Positions 22,135-31,391 of a DNA stretch of 64,000 nt are shown piece after piece. The stretch comes from Dictyobacter formicarum. Lineage in GTDB: Bacteria; Chloroflexota; Ktedonobacteria; Ktedonobacterales; Ktedonobacteraceae. Made by a program: the position numbers and the translations under genes. The notes beneath the pieces were generated by a model. That model made no database searches. It had not been told where the DNA came from and saw nothing but the letters and a program-made list of their open reading frames with translations. The DNA is taken from assembly GCF_016587435.1 (NCBI RefSeq), contig NZ_BNJJ01000007.1:186001-250000 (forward strand). The letters are read 5' to 3'. Each line of letters opens with the position of its first letter. Positions within the stretch are counted from its first letter, which is position 1.

Positions 22135-22226
22135 AGGACGTTTTCGTGTGGGAGGGGCGTGGTCGATGCCCCTTCACGTGGTCGAGCTGGCAACAATGTG
22201 AATGATGCCCACTTAGAAAAAAGGGG

Positions 22227-22255
22227 TTGACACAACAATAACACTGTAGTATTAT
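22227..22255 (+). promoter_or_regulatory. Promoter of the stand-alone 5S rRNA gene
   Basis: TTGACA (22227-22232), a 17-bp spacer and TATTAT (22250-22255) end 35 bp before the predicted 5S 5' end. Confidence 0.72.
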
Positions 22256-22290
22256 TCCCTCTGTCAGAAAAACCACTCGCATGTGCAGGC

Positions 22291-22409
<119 letters not shown>

Positions 22410-22410
<1 letters not shown>

Positions 22411-22434
22411 ACCTGCCCACACAGGTGGTTTTTT
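22410..22434 (+). terminator. Terminator of the 5S gene
   Basis: A 6-bp stem, CACCTG (22410-22415) with CAGGTG (22422-22427), is followed by GTTTTTTG. Confidence 0.7.
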
Positions 22435-22438
22435 GTTT

Positions 22439-22494
22439 GCATTCCATAAAAGATAGGCACCAGCTACTGCGGGTGCCTATCTTTTATGGAATGC
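22439..22494. terminator. Long perfect bidirectional hairpin between 5S and osmC
   Basis: A perfect 23-bp inverted repeat (22439-22461 and 22472-22494) has a 10-nt loop and an A/T-rich base. It lies between the convergent 5S gene and OsmC gene, so it probably terminates both. Confidence 0.7.
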
Positions 22495-22501
22495 AAGAAA
22501 C

Positions 22502-22936
22502 TTATTGCTCAAGCAAGGTTGCATTCAGGCGGATGTCGGTGGCGGCCAGGGCTTTGGATACCGGGCAATTTTTCTTGGCCTCTTCCGCGATACGCTGGAA
22601 GGTGGCCTGATCAATACCAGGTACTACCGCTTCAGTGACAAGCTCAATGGGATTAATGGCAAAACCGCCCTCGACCGGATTAAAATGCACATTAGCTGTA
22701 GTGTGGACGCGCGTTGGCACGTGACCTGCACCAGCCAGGCTGGCCGATAAAGCCATCGAGTAGCAACCGGCATGGGCAGCCGCGATCAGTTCCTCGGGAT
22801 TGGTGCCGCCGAAACCATCGCCCATACGGGAACGGAACGAATACTGACCTTCAAATGCACCACTGCCAAGTCTCATTTTTCCCTGGCCGCTTTTTAAATC
22901 ACCATTCCATTCAGCATCTGCTTTACGAATCGCCAT
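22502..22936 (-). CDS. osmC: OsmC/Ohr-family peroxiredoxin
   Basis: 144 residues, full length. OsmC proteins reduce organic hydroperoxides with two conserved cysteines. Both are present: AAHAGCYSMALS at about residue 58 and KNCPVSKAL at about residue 124. GTNPEELIAAAHA and FNPVEGGFAI also match the OsmC (not Ohr) subgroup. AAAAGGAGTG lies upstream of the ATG. No regulator is adjacent. The 23-bp hairpin at 22439-22494 is its likely terminator. Confidence 0.92.
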   Translation of the reverse strand: MAIRKADAEWNGDLKSGQGKMRLGSGAFEGQYSFRSRMGDGFGGTNPEELIAAAHAGCYSMALSASLAGAGHVPTRVHTTANVHFNPVEGGFAINPIELVTEAVVPGIDQATFQRIAEEAKKNCPVSKALAATDIRLNATLLEQ

Positions 22937-23110
22937 AATACACTCCTTTTCGAACCAACTATATAAAAGCCAGATCCCGACGGCCGCATTGCGGCCCGCG
23001 TGGTCTCCAGCCCATAGCTTGACTCAGCGCACTATACCAGTAGAAGCGCGCTCAATATAATCATAACACGTTTCGCAGCAAGAAAGCCGTGACATTCCAG
23101 GCAAGAGTTT

Positions 23111-23845
23111 TTAGGAACGATGTTCCGTATGCAGCATTTCTAGTACTTCACTCTCTTCCGGACTGGTGGCCACATAATCTGGATCAGCCGGTTCGATATG
23201 CCAGATAACCCCTTTGAGGATGACATAGTGCCATTTAAGGTTGGGGCTATTATTGAAGTCAGCTGGCGTAGCAGTCTTGAGTAGATCCAATACATCTTCG
23301 GGCACTTTATCACGAATATCCAGGGCGCCGCTTTGAACCTGTTCTATGTAGCGCGGAATCAACCCTTCGGGATCTTCACGATAGATAACGCGATGGAGAT
23401 TACTCAGGTTACTTAAACCGGCCTCGCGGTGTTCCGGTATCTCCAGGTCATTTATGATACGCCGCCGCAGGGCTTCAAAAAAGCTATATTGCACCAATCC
23501 GCTGCAAATAAAGCGCAGTACAGACTCGGCTGAATCCGACTTCTCATCCCACTTTTTAAAAAAGTTTGCGACGCCAGCGGCCGCATCGGCTACTTGAGGA
23601 ACCACACCGAGATGGCGGCGAGCTGCGCGGGCTGCGTAGAGGGCAGCCAGCTCATAGACGGTTTTATGATCGTATAAACCATTGATCTGGTCAATTGCTA
23701 TGCCACGTACATGTCGGAGATAGCCGATACCATAGATATCCTCGGGATCGCGCGGATCATGCCGCGATTGCTCATAAGGATTTTCGACGTACCAGTCCAG
23801 GACAGGGCGTTTAATGCCCACGGTAAATTCATCGAAGGGGATCAC
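23111..23845 (-). CDS. Unknown soluble protein, N-terminus uncertain
   Basis: 244 residues if started at GTG 23845. The protein is helical, has no membrane segments, and matches no family I recognise. The same frame stays open for a further 34 codons upstream (including NTFLVEAKTKG and HLASWRNEV). That stretch reads like real protein but contains no ATG, GTG or TTG before a TAG stop at about 23948. Either translation begins at the weakly supported GTG, or the 5' end has been lost or shifted by mutation. The neighbour on the other side is a divergent Ser/Thr kinase gene. Confidence 0.6.
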   Translation of the reverse strand: MIPFDEFTVGIKRPVLDWYVENPYEQSRHDPRDPEDIYGIGYLRHVRGIAIDQINGLYDHKTVYELAALYAARAARRHLGVVPQVADAAAGVANFFKKWDEKSDSAESVLRFICSGLVQYSFFEALRRRIINDLEIPEHREAGLSNLSNLHRVIYREDPEGLIPRYIEQVQSGALDIRDKVPEDVLDLLKTATPADFNNSPNLKWHYVILKGVIWHIEPADPDYVATSPEESEVLEMLHTEHRS

Positions 23846-24040
23846 TTCGTTACGCCAGCTGGCGAGATGGATGCCCTTAGTTTTGGCTTCTACTAAAAAT
23901 GTGTTGTTAAAGCCCTGACGCGGATCACTGATGAGGTATAAAAATGTCTATTCTGAGCGAATCAGGCACCCTAACAGCGACCCGTATTGAAAATGTGCTA
24001 GCTATTTTTAGCCATTTACCAGTATTTATCTGACTCCCTT

Positions 24041-24048
24041 GCTATAAT
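24041..24048 (+). promoter_or_regulatory. Extended -10 promoter element upstream of the kinase gene
   Basis: TTGCTATAAT (TATAAT at 24043-24048) lies about 160 bp upstream of the kinase start. The -35 region is weak. The rest of the 23846-24208 gap holds only the untranslated extension of the minus-strand gene. Confidence 0.4.
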
Positions 24049-24208
24049 GAGCAAACTGGTCATATATAAATATATGAGTGTGATGGCAACAAAAACCGTG
24101 GTGAGCACGATTTGATTGTGACAGGTTGAATACGAAATAGCAATATCTCACATACTCATGCTCACACCATCGATGAGCAAGTCGGCACCGGTCAGAGGAA
24201 GGAAAGGC

Positions 24209-25744
24209 ATGCAAGGAGCGTATACACATCTCCTGGTGGGAAATACTGTTTTAGATCGCTATATAATTGAAGAGCAGCTTGGCCAGGGTGGCTTTGGAGC
24301 TGTCTACAAAGTTAGAGATCAACAAGAGGTTGATAAAGTATTTGCCCTGAAAGAAGTAGCCATCACCAATCAAGCCGAACACGATCTCTTCACGTTCGAA
24401 TCTGAGGTGCTCAAGCGGCTGCGGCATTCAGCGTTGCCGCGCATTTATTATTCATTTGAGAATACCTCGACCTCGCGCGCTTATATGCTCATGGACTATA
24501 TAGAAGGTCCCAATCTGGAACAACTACGCCAGCAGCGTACAATGAAACGTTTTTCGGCCGTGGAGGCGATTACAATTCTAACACCTATTGCACAGGCTAT
24601 CCATTATTTACATATGCAGCAGCCACCCATTGTGCATCGGGATATTAAACCGGCCAACATTATTTATCCGATTGCTGGTAGCGGGGCAATACTGGTCGAT
24701 TTTGGCATCGCCAAGGTTTATGAGCAGGATGCTACCACCAGCGTGATGCGTATGTGCTCGCCCGGTTATGGTGCGCCGGAACAATATGTGGGCGGCACCA
24801 ATCCACACACCGATATTTATGGTCTGGCAGCTACGCTCTATGCTCTTATCAGTGGTGAAGTACCGGTGGAGGCAATTTCTCGGCTGACCCAGATTGGAGG
24901 CAAGCAACGTGATCCGCTCAAGCCGCTGACTGAACTGGTTCCCGGTGTGCCGGCCCAGGTAGCCAGCGCCATCCAGCAGGCAATGGCGCTAAATAGCGCG
25001 GAACGCTTTGACTCGATTGAACAGTTCTGGCAGGCCCTGAATGCCCCTGCGACCAGATATTCCTCGCCTGCGCTGGTATTGGGCGCAGCTTCAGCGGTGG
25101 GTACAGGTCCATTAGACAAAACTACGGCTTTGGTCAGACCCCAGGCTCCAGCGCCAGATACTATGGTGCAGGGCGCAACGGCTCCCAGGAAATCTTCTAA
25201 GCGTATACCGATCCTGGCGGGCCTGGCACTGCTTGTAGTTGTTATTGGCGTGCTAATAGGCAGTGGATTGAGCTTGCTGTCCGCCTCTAAAGCCCACAGT
25301 CATGCGGCCTCGACCCCGACCGCTTTATCAACGATACCAACAACTACGAATGTTTATCCCCATCTGCATCCCTACTATATAGGAAAAATATCGTCGGTCA
25401 GCAATGACTCGACTACGAGTGGACTTATCCTGTCAAAAATTCAGCAGACCGGGGCGACCATTAAAGGCACGATCAATATCAGGGCCATCAGAAAAGCAGG
25501 TCCTTTTGATGGCGCGGTAACAACTGATAATGGTATTCATTTTATAGTGACAGGCAAGGAAGTGCTCCGTTTTCAGGGCACGATTAGAGCCAGTGGCGCC
25601 CTGGCGGGCACCTATTGCCATCGCGTAGATGCAACCACCTGCACCTTTATGGGTACATGGGAAGCGGCGCCCACCAAAACGGAGCTCAATCAACCAGGGA
25701 CTGATTCACAGAATGCGAACCAATCGTCAGATGGAAACAATTAA
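24209..25744 (+). CDS. Transmembrane Ser/Thr protein kinase (PknB-like)
   Basis: 511 residues. An N-terminal Hanks-type kinase domain (about 10-275) shows a glycine loop (LGQGGFGAVYKV), VAIT/ALKEVA with the invariant Lys, catalytic IVHRDIKPANII and DFG (LVDFGIAKVY), and a GAPEQYVGG substrate lobe. A linker leads to one transmembrane helix (IPILAGLALLVVVIGVLIGSG) and an exported C-terminal domain of about 130 residues with no recognised sensor motif. Four cysteine-bearing positions there (YCHRVDATTCTF) may form a disulfide. The start is ATG 24209, because GAGGAAGGAAAGG precedes it directly. Upstream ATGs at 24158 and 24173 lack such a site. A hairpin terminator follows. Confidence 0.88.
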   Translation: MQGAYTHLLVGNTVLDRYIIEEQLGQGGFGAVYKVRDQQEVDKVFALKEVAITNQAEHDLFTFESEVLKRLRHSALPRIYYSFENTSTSRAYMLMDYIEGPNLEQLRQQRTMKRFSAVEAITILTPIAQAIHYLHMQQPPIVHRDIKPANIIYPIAGSGAILVDFGIAKVYEQDATTSVMRMCSPGYGAPEQYVGGTNPHTDIYGLAATLYALISGEVPVEAISRLTQIGGKQRDPLKPLTELVPGVPAQVASAIQQAMALNSAERFDSIEQFWQALNAPATRYSSPALVLGAASAVGTGPLDKTTALVRPQAPAPDTMVQGATAPRKSSKRIPILAGLALLVVVIGVLIGSGLSLLSASKAHSHAASTPTALSTIPTTTNVYPHLHPYYIGKISSVSNDSTTSGLILSKIQQTGATIKGTINIRAIRKAGPFDGAVTTDNGIHFIVTGKEVLRFQGTIRASGALAGTYCHRVDATTCTFMGTWEAAPTKTELNQPGTDSQNANQSSDGNN

Positions 25745-25764
25745 AACAGACGGCATTTCCCGAC

Positions 25765-25812
25765 GCTGGCAACACAATATATAGCATGCGTTGCCAGCTA
25801 TTCTTTTTTATC
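25765..25812. terminator. Terminator between convergent genes
   Basis: A 9-bp stem, GCTGGCAAC (25765-25773) with GTTGCCAGC (25790-25798), is followed by TATTCTTTTTTA. Confidence 0.65.
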
Positions 25813-25829
25813 TTTCCTGGCTTTCAGTA

Positions 25830-27281
25830 TTACCAGCTCGAGCTCTTCCATTTGCCGCCTGGAAATCCAGTGAGCTCGTGTATGCGTTTATTTACATCTA
25901 CAAACACAACCTGCTTTGTGCCTGTGGAGGACCATCCAATTCCAACCAGGCCACTATCACTGGCCAGCGGCGTAACGGCCTGCTGGGTAAGGTCGTTCGA
26001 CTGCCAGCGGTCGAAAGGTGGAAGGGCCAGTTCCTGGATATGCTTATTCTCATCTACATAGACCAGTACACGCATATTACCCTGCACCCAATCGTAGGCG
26101 GACAACGATTTGCCAGCGGCCAGCGGGCGATTAGTCAACGTGGTTAAATTGCTGACGGCCCAGATGGTTGAGGTTGACTTAGAGAGCTCCTGAATGTTGT
26201 TGTGGCTATCAATATAATCGATATGTATACTACCGGCGATACGCCATTCGTAGGCTACGATGACATTTCCATTGGCCAGCGGCGCCCCATAGTATTGCGT
26301 TAGATCACTATCCTGCCATTTTCCATCTGCGGTGGAACTCAGTTCCTGCAAATGCTGATTCTTATCTATATATGCAATATGATTGCTACCATCTTTTGAC
26401 CAGGTAAATGCTGAGAGTGCAATACCATTAGCGAGCGGAGCTCTGGTGGATTTTGTAATGTCGGTCGTTTGCCACTGCACGCCATCCGTACTTGTAAGCA
26501 ACTGGATATGCTTCTGCTGATCGATATATACAATGTGTTGCGAACCGTCCGCTACTGCGGTATAGCCAACCAGGGTGACGCCATTGGCCAGCGGCGCGTG
26601 GGCTCGCTGGGTGACATCCAATACCTGCCAGTGTTCGTCTGCGCCTGCCCAGAGAATATGAATATGGCCCAGCACATCGATAAACGCTACCTGCTGCCGA
26701 TCGCCTTGATCCCAACTGTAATTTGTCAGCGCCTTTCCATTGCTAATCGCGGAATGGGTCGCCAGGGTGAGATCATTTTGCTGCCAGCTAATACCATTTT
26801 TGCTACTCAATTGCTGGATATGACTATTTTCATCGATATAGACAGTCTGGGTAGAGCCGGAGCTGATCTGCTGAGATGCAGCGACAGCTCCGCCCTGGAC
26901 GGGCAACAATTGCAGGGTAGGCGCGGCGAGAATTTGGGCCCGCGCACGAGGTGAAGCCTGTACGGTAAGCGCAGGTTTGTTGCCACTGGCATGGCTCGGA
27001 TTCAATCCCAGGAAATAGAATGCTCCCCCACCACCGAGTAACAGAATAATTGTTGCCGCCAGCGGTAATGCCACGCGCTTCGACCGTGCACGTCGCCGTT
27101 GCGTTGTGATTGCCCATGGTCGTTGTGTCATAAATACAGGAGCCTCTTTCTTGCGAGATTTTTTTTCTTTATATTTATAAGTGACAACGCGGATGCGATC
27201 AGGTATAAAGAGTATCGGACTATCTTCCTGGGATTGTGAAGCCTGCGCGTTAGATGAAGAAGCATTGTCTTTCGGTTCCAT
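25830..27281 (-). CDS. Membrane-anchored seven-repeat beta-propeller, fucose-lectin-like
   Basis: 483 residues. An N-terminal cytosolic part with a basic segment (KYKEKKSRKKEA, RRRARSKR) is followed by one transmembrane helix (LAATIILLLGGGGAFYFLG, about residues 73-92). Seven tandem repeats of about 50 residues follow. Each reads roughly H-x-x-Y-I-D-x-x-x-H-I-Q-E-L ... W-x-x-x-D-L-T ... P-L-A-x-G-x-x-L-x-A-Y-x-W. This is the blade pattern of AAL-type fucose-binding propellers. AAL itself has six blades. Sugar binding is inferred, not shown. GGGGAG lies 8 nt before the ATG. It is convergent with the Ser/Thr kinase gene. Confidence 0.75.
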   Translation of the reverse strand: MEPKDNASSSNAQASQSQEDSPILFIPDRIRVVTYKYKEKKSRKKEAPVFMTQRPWAITTQRRRARSKRVALPLAATIILLLGGGGAFYFLGLNPSHASGNKPALTVQASPRARAQILAAPTLQLLPVQGGAVAASQQISSGSTQTVYIDENSHIQQLSSKNGISWQQNDLTLATHSAISNGKALTNYSWDQGDRQQVAFIDVLGHIHILWAGADEHWQVLDVTQRAHAPLANGVTLVGYTAVADGSQHIVYIDQQKHIQLLTSTDGVQWQTTDITKSTRAPLANGIALSAFTWSKDGSNHIAYIDKNQHLQELSSTADGKWQDSDLTQYYGAPLANGNVIVAYEWRIAGSIHIDYIDSHNNIQELSKSTSTIWAVSNLTTLTNRPLAAGKSLSAYDWVQGNMRVLVYVDENKHIQELALPPFDRWQSNDLTQQAVTPLASDSGLVGIGWSSTGTKQVVFVDVNKRIHELTGFPGGKWKSSSW

Positions 27282-27700
27282 TTATATTCTCCCCTGACAA
27301 AGTACGTTCTTCGTATCATCCATTTTTAATGCATTATAGTAAGCGGGAGTTGTATATGTACAAAAAACACCTCGCAACCTTCCACCGCCCCAAAGCATGC
27401 AATGACACCATTAAACAACGATGAAAAATGATACGGTCTAATCCATATGATTGAAGCAATAATAATATACATCCTCACATAACAATATTACAATATATTT
27501 TTGCTGAAAATCCTATTTTTTTATTAGTTTTTTAGTGCGCGGCTAAATTTACTTAGATTTAGGGTCAATATGCAAAGAGTGGAATACATAAATGTATGGG
27601 GTTTCTACTTAGATTTTTCATCACTCTGCTAGCAGCATATGTTATACTCCACAAAAGATATTTAACTCACTGCTCCACGGTAAAGGACAACCATCGTTTT
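27282..27700. other. AT-rich divergent intergenic region
   Basis: It separates the minus-strand propeller gene from the DUF815 ATPase gene. It is strongly AT-rich around 27420-27560 and probably holds promoters for both sides. I could not assign a clear -35/-10 pair. Confidence 0.4.
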
Positions 27701-29107
27701 ATGACTACAGAGATTCAAAAACAGGGATATATCCGACATGATACCGTAGTGGCGCCAACGGAACAGATCCGCGTCGCATGGCATGGTGTGTATGGCATAA
27801 CGCTGTTGCGCGGCGTACTGGCTCATGAGGCTGGTCAGGCGGTTATGCATTTACTTCAAGAATTGCAGGCTGCCGAGCCAGATCCGGTTGCAACGGCTGA
27901 GGCATATAGCGTAGCTTTTTATCAATTGCTGGCAACACTTCATCACGATGGGGGCTCATACGTTGAGGATGCCTGGCAGGCCTATCTGATTCATCGGTTG
28001 ATCGATGATAGCAATCTTTGGAGTGCCGCAGTGGAAGCGCGAGGGAGTCACCATATCTCGCCGACCCTACGCGCCCAGGCGCAGCGCGACCTGCGTGCCT
28101 TGCAGCGCCTCTTTCAGCTGGATGCCCGGTTCATCTGGGAACAAACACGCGCGGTTGTGACACCGGCCATGCCTGCGCTGGGTGAGGCCTGGGTGCCATG
28201 GCAGCAGCTCCAGCCTCCAACTGAAGTTGATCAACATCATGCGCGCCGCAATTTAATACAGGAGATCGCGGCCTGCCCCAACTGGGAAGAACTGGTTGGA
28301 CCGCTGGAACAATATTGGTCCCGCTATGGCACTGGCGCGCTCGCACGCTATCATGTGTTGCGCTGGGAAGGCCACGCTAAAGAACTTATCGGCATACAGC
28401 ATCCCGATCCGATTCAATTAAGTGGACTAATCGGACATGAGCGGCAGCAACCTCGTATCGTGGCCAATGTAGAGCGTTTCCTGTCTGGCCTGCCCGCGCA
28501 TAATATGCTCTTATATGGACCTCCCGGGACCGGCAAATCTTCTACCATTAAGGCCATCGCAAATACGTATGCCGATCAAGGCCTGTGCCTGGTGGAGGTG
28601 GGGAAGGAATATATCAGTGATCTACCACAGATTGTAGCTATACTGCGTGGTCGAGCTCCCCATTACCTGCTTTTTATCGATGACCTTTCTTTTGAGGAGC
28701 ACGATACGACCTATAAGATCCTGAAAGTATTGCTAGAAGGGACAGCTGAGACGCGACCGGCGAATGTGCTGATTTGCGCCACCTCAAATCGTATGAATCT
28801 GGTCAAAGAAAACTTTAGTGAGCGTGGCAAACCAACCGAGGATGTCAACTGGCGCGACACCATGGATGAGAAGCAGTCCCTGGCCCATCGCTTTGGTCTG
28901 CGCGTCAGCTTCATTACGCCTGATCAGAAGCAGTATCTACACATTGTACGCTCACTGGTGCAACAACGTGAACTGGTGATCGACGAAGAGGAACTTCAGG
29001 CACGTGCATTATTATGGGAACGACAACATGCTGGCCGCTCGGGCCGCAATGCACGTCAATTTGTCGATGATATTGAGGCCGAACTAAAATATCAACAAAC
29101 AACGTAA
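27701..29107 (+). CDS. DUF815-type AAA ATPase
   Basis: 468 residues from ATG 27701. The frame is open from ATG 27596, which would add a hydrophobic 35-residue leader that is odd for this soluble family. A helical N-terminal half is followed by an AAA+ core with Walker A (LLYGPPGTGKSST), Walker B (YLLFIDDLSFEEHD), NVLICATSNRMNLV (sensor 1) and FGLRVSFITPDQKQYLHIV. This is characteristic of DUF815 ATPases of unknown role. The C-terminal helical lid ends GRNARQFVDDIEAEL. A DJ-1/PfpI gene starts 14 nt after the stop and is probably cotranscribed. Confidence 0.85.
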   Translation: MTTEIQKQGYIRHDTVVAPTEQIRVAWHGVYGITLLRGVLAHEAGQAVMHLLQELQAAEPDPVATAEAYSVAFYQLLATLHHDGGSYVEDAWQAYLIHRLIDDSNLWSAAVEARGSHHISPTLRAQAQRDLRALQRLFQLDARFIWEQTRAVVTPAMPALGEAWVPWQQLQPPTEVDQHHARRNLIQEIAACPNWEELVGPLEQYWSRYGTGALARYHVLRWEGHAKELIGIQHPDPIQLSGLIGHERQQPRIVANVERFLSGLPAHNMLLYGPPGTGKSSTIKAIANTYADQGLCLVEVGKEYISDLPQIVAILRGRAPHYLLFIDDLSFEEHDTTYKILKVLLEGTAETRPANVLICATSNRMNLVKENFSERGKPTEDVNWRDTMDEKQSLAHRFGLRVSFITPDQKQYLHIVRSLVQQRELVIDEEELQARALLWERQHAGRSGRNARQFVDDIEAELKYQQTT

Positions 29108-29121
29108 AAAGGATAGAAACA

Positions 29122-29730
29122 ATGAGTCAACTACCAGCATTGACGGTGGGTATCCTTATTTTTGATGAGGTTGAAGTTTTAGATTTTTGTGGTCCCTTTG
29201 AAGTTTTCTCGGTCGCACGTCCGGCTGGCCAGCATAGCGATGCGCAGCAACTTTTCCGTGCTGTCACCATCGCGGAGACGGACGAGATCGTCACCTGCCG
29301 GGGCGGCCTGCTGGTCAAACCACACTCCACGATCGCACAGCATCCCCCGCTGGATATCCTGGTCGTTCCAGGTGGACAGGGGACGCGCAAGGAGATGCAC
29401 AACCAGCGCCTGGTCGACTGGATCAAGCAGCAGGATCAGCGCACGCAGTTGACGACCAGCGTCTGCACGAGAGCGTTTCTGCTCGCCGAGGGCGGCCTGC
29501 TCAACGAGCAGCGCGCCACCACCCACTGGCGCAGTATCCAGTGGATGCGCGACACCTATCCCCAGATCTCGATGCTCGCTGATGCTCGCGTGGTTGATGA
29601 GGGGCATATTATCACTTCAGCTGGCATTTCAGCCGGCATCGACATGAGCCTACATGTGGTGGAACGCCTGCATGGGCGCGAGACAGCCGAGTGGACGGCG
29701 CGCCGCATGGAATATGACTGGCGCGGCTAA
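29122..29730 (+). CDS. DJ-1/PfpI (GATase1-like) family protein
   Basis: 202 residues. The fold has VGILIFDEVEVLDFCGPFEVF, VVPGGQGTR and the nucleophile elbow TSVCTRAFLLAEGGLL with a reactive cysteine near residue 114. ATTHW and SAGISAGIDMSLHVV follow. This arrangement is that of the stand-alone isonitrile hydratase or GlxA N-terminal type. There is no AraC domain fused, so it is probably an enzyme, not a regulator. The substrate is unknown. AAAAGGA precedes the ATG. Confidence 0.87.
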   Translation: MSQLPALTVGILIFDEVEVLDFCGPFEVFSVARPAGQHSDAQQLFRAVTIAETDEIVTCRGGLLVKPHSTIAQHPPLDILVVPGGQGTRKEMHNQRLVDWIKQQDQRTQLTTSVCTRAFLLAEGGLLNEQRATTHWRSIQWMRDTYPQISMLADARVVDEGHIITSAGISAGIDMSLHVVERLHGRETAEWTARRMEYDWRG

Positions 29731-29835
29731 AATGAACAACACATTTAGTTGACAGCAAAAAACAGGTATGCTATCTTAGATACCAGATCACATTGAACAA
29801 TATATATTAGTATTGAGAATAAAGAAAGGAAGTAT

Positions 29836-29976
29836 ATGGCTGGTGCGACGGCGAAGTTCACCCGTGGGTGGAACTTTTATACGCGTGGAAGCATTGTTAA
29901 AGCGCTTCGTGTCGCCCAGGGCCATACCATGCCTTTTTTGGGATCAGATTTTGACACGAAGCCTGATCTAACGTAG
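29836..29976 (+). CDS. Small protein (46 aa) with strong ribosome binding site
   Basis: The frame starts MAGATAKFTRGW and ends FDTKPDLT. GAAAGGAAG lies 6 nt before the ATG and a hairpin terminator follows the stop by about 20 nt, so it looks like a free-standing small gene. It is basic, has no membrane segment and matches no family I know. A near-palindrome GTTCACCC/GGGTGGAAC inside the 5' end could instead mean a structured RNA. Confidence 0.42.
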   Translation: MAGATAKFTRGWNFYTRGSIVKALRVAQGHTMPFLGSDFDTKPDLT

Positions 29977-29994
29977 TCGAACATCAAACCGACG

Positions 29995-30036
29995 AGCCGT
30001 GGGTGATACATATCGATCACGCCCACGGCTTTTTGC
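29995..30036 (+). terminator. Hairpin terminator after the small gene
   Basis: AGCCGTGGG (29995-30003) pairs with CCCACGGCT (30022-30030), extended by GTGAT/ATCAC, and is followed by TTTTTGC. Confidence 0.65.
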
Positions 30037-30059
30037 TGTCCATTTCTCAGCTACAAGAG

Positions 30060-30102
30060 GCCGCCGGGCAGCGGATACATATGCATCGCTCGCGGCTTTT
30101 TA
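30060..30102 (+). terminator. Second, weaker hairpin before the MFS gene
   Basis: GCCG and AGCG pair with CGCT and CGGC around an ATACATATGCAT loop, followed by a TTTTTATAT tract. It resembles a diverged copy of the preceding terminator. Confidence 0.35.
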
Positions 30103-30146
30103 TATGCCGTCTCACAAAAGACAGCTGAGAATGGATTTTTCGACCA

Positions 30147-31391
30147 ATGATATCTGATACACGTAAAAACAACACCGATGCGCCGCCATCGCTCTGGCGC
30201 AATCCCAACTATCTCCTCCTGCAGGGCGGCCAGATCGTCTCCTATGCCGGGAACCAGCAACAATTTATCGCGCTGCCGCTGCTGGTGCTGGCCCTGACGA
30301 ACTCGACCCTGCAGACGGGCATTGTCCTCGGCCTGAACACCATCTCCTTCCTCGTGGTAAGCCCATTAGCGGGCGCGCTCGTAGATCGGTGGGATCGCAA
30401 GCGGACCATGCTGGTCTGCGATGCGGGACGCATGCTACTCACGCTGACCATACCGCTGACCTTCTGGCTTCACGCCTTAACCATGCTGCAAATCTACCTT
30501 GTGGTGGCCAGCGCGGGCGTGCTAGGAACCATCTTCAGCGTCGCCAATACGGCCGCGCTGCCTAATGTGGTCACGCGCGATCAGCTACCGGTCGCGCTGT
30601 CGCAATCGCAGGCCGCCTACACCTGCATACGTACTTTTGGCGCGCTACTGGGCGGTGCCCTCTATAGCATAGGGAAGGTTTTTCCCTTCCTGGCCAACGC
30701 CGTCTCCTTTGGCGCCTCCGCGCTCTCGCTGAGCTTCATTCGTGGCAACTTCCAGGGCGAACAGAAAGGTCCGCCACAATCCCTGGCGAAGACGATCAGC
30801 GAGGGGGTCTCCTGGCTCTGGCAGCAGCCACTGATACGCTTCCTTACCATCATCAACGGGGCCGACAGCTTGCGCTATGGTGCAGGCTACCTGGTGATTG
30901 TGGTTCTGGCTCAGCAGGTGCACACCTCAAGTAGCGGCATCGGCTTCATCTTCACCGGAGCAGCCATCGGAGCGCTCCTCGGCAACCTGGCCAGCAACTG
31001 GATACGGCGGCGCTTCTCCTTCGGGAAGATCGCCATCAGCATGCTCTGGCTCGAAGCCCTGATGTTTCCGCTCTACGCAGTCGCGCCCAACGCAGTCGCC
31101 ATGTTCTTCATCGCTGCCGCCGAAGAACTGGTGGCCCCGATCTACAACATCTCTCTCGACACCTATCGGCTCATGGCCACGCCCGATGCCATGCGCGGCC
31201 GCATGAGCAGTACCGTCCAGATGATCATCCAGGGCGCCCAATCAATCGGCGCCATCGCCAGTGGTCTGCTCATCCAAACACTCGGCGCACAGCGGAGCGC
31301 CCTCCTGCTGGGTGCCTGGCTCATCATGCTGGCCATAGCCACCACCCTCAATCGCCGCGTCCGCCACGCCACCCTGCCCGCCAACCATTAA
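30147..31391 (+). CDS. MFS transporter, EntS-like exporter family
   Basis: 414 residues with about 12 hydrophobic segments. The first loop carries PLAGALVDRWDRKRTML, the MFS signature between helices 2 and 3. The N-terminal FALPLLVLALTNS-type helix and the overall layout match the enterobactin-exporter (EntS) or macrolide-efflux group. The substrate is unknown. A basic soluble N-terminus precedes the first helix. The gene appears monocistronic, with hairpins upstream and a 328-bp gap downstream. Confidence 0.87.
   Translation: MISDTRKNNTDAPPSLWRNPNYLLLQGGQIVSYAGNQQQFIALPLLVLALTNSTLQTGIVLGLNTISFLVVSPLAGALVDRWDRKRTMLVCDAGRMLLTLTIPLTFWLHALTMLQIYLVVASAGVLGTIFSVANTAALPNVVTRDQLPVALSQSQAAYTCIRTFGALLGGALYSIGKVFPFLANAVSFGASALSLSFIRGNFQGEQKGPPQSLAKTISEGVSWLWQQPLIRFLTIINGADSLRYGAGYLVIVVLAQQVHTSSSGIGFIFTGAAIGALLGNLASNWIRRRFSFGKIAISMLWLEALMFPLYAVAPNAVAMFFIAAAEELVAPIYNISLDTYRLMATPDAMRGRMSSTVQMIIQGAQSIGAIASGLLIQTLGAQRSALLLGAWLIMLAIATTLNRRVRHATLPANH

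Noticed and set aside
21820..22230. Open frame of 136 codons
   Set aside because: It runs across both arms of the 48-bp inverted repeat, has no ribosome binding site and no protein-like pattern.
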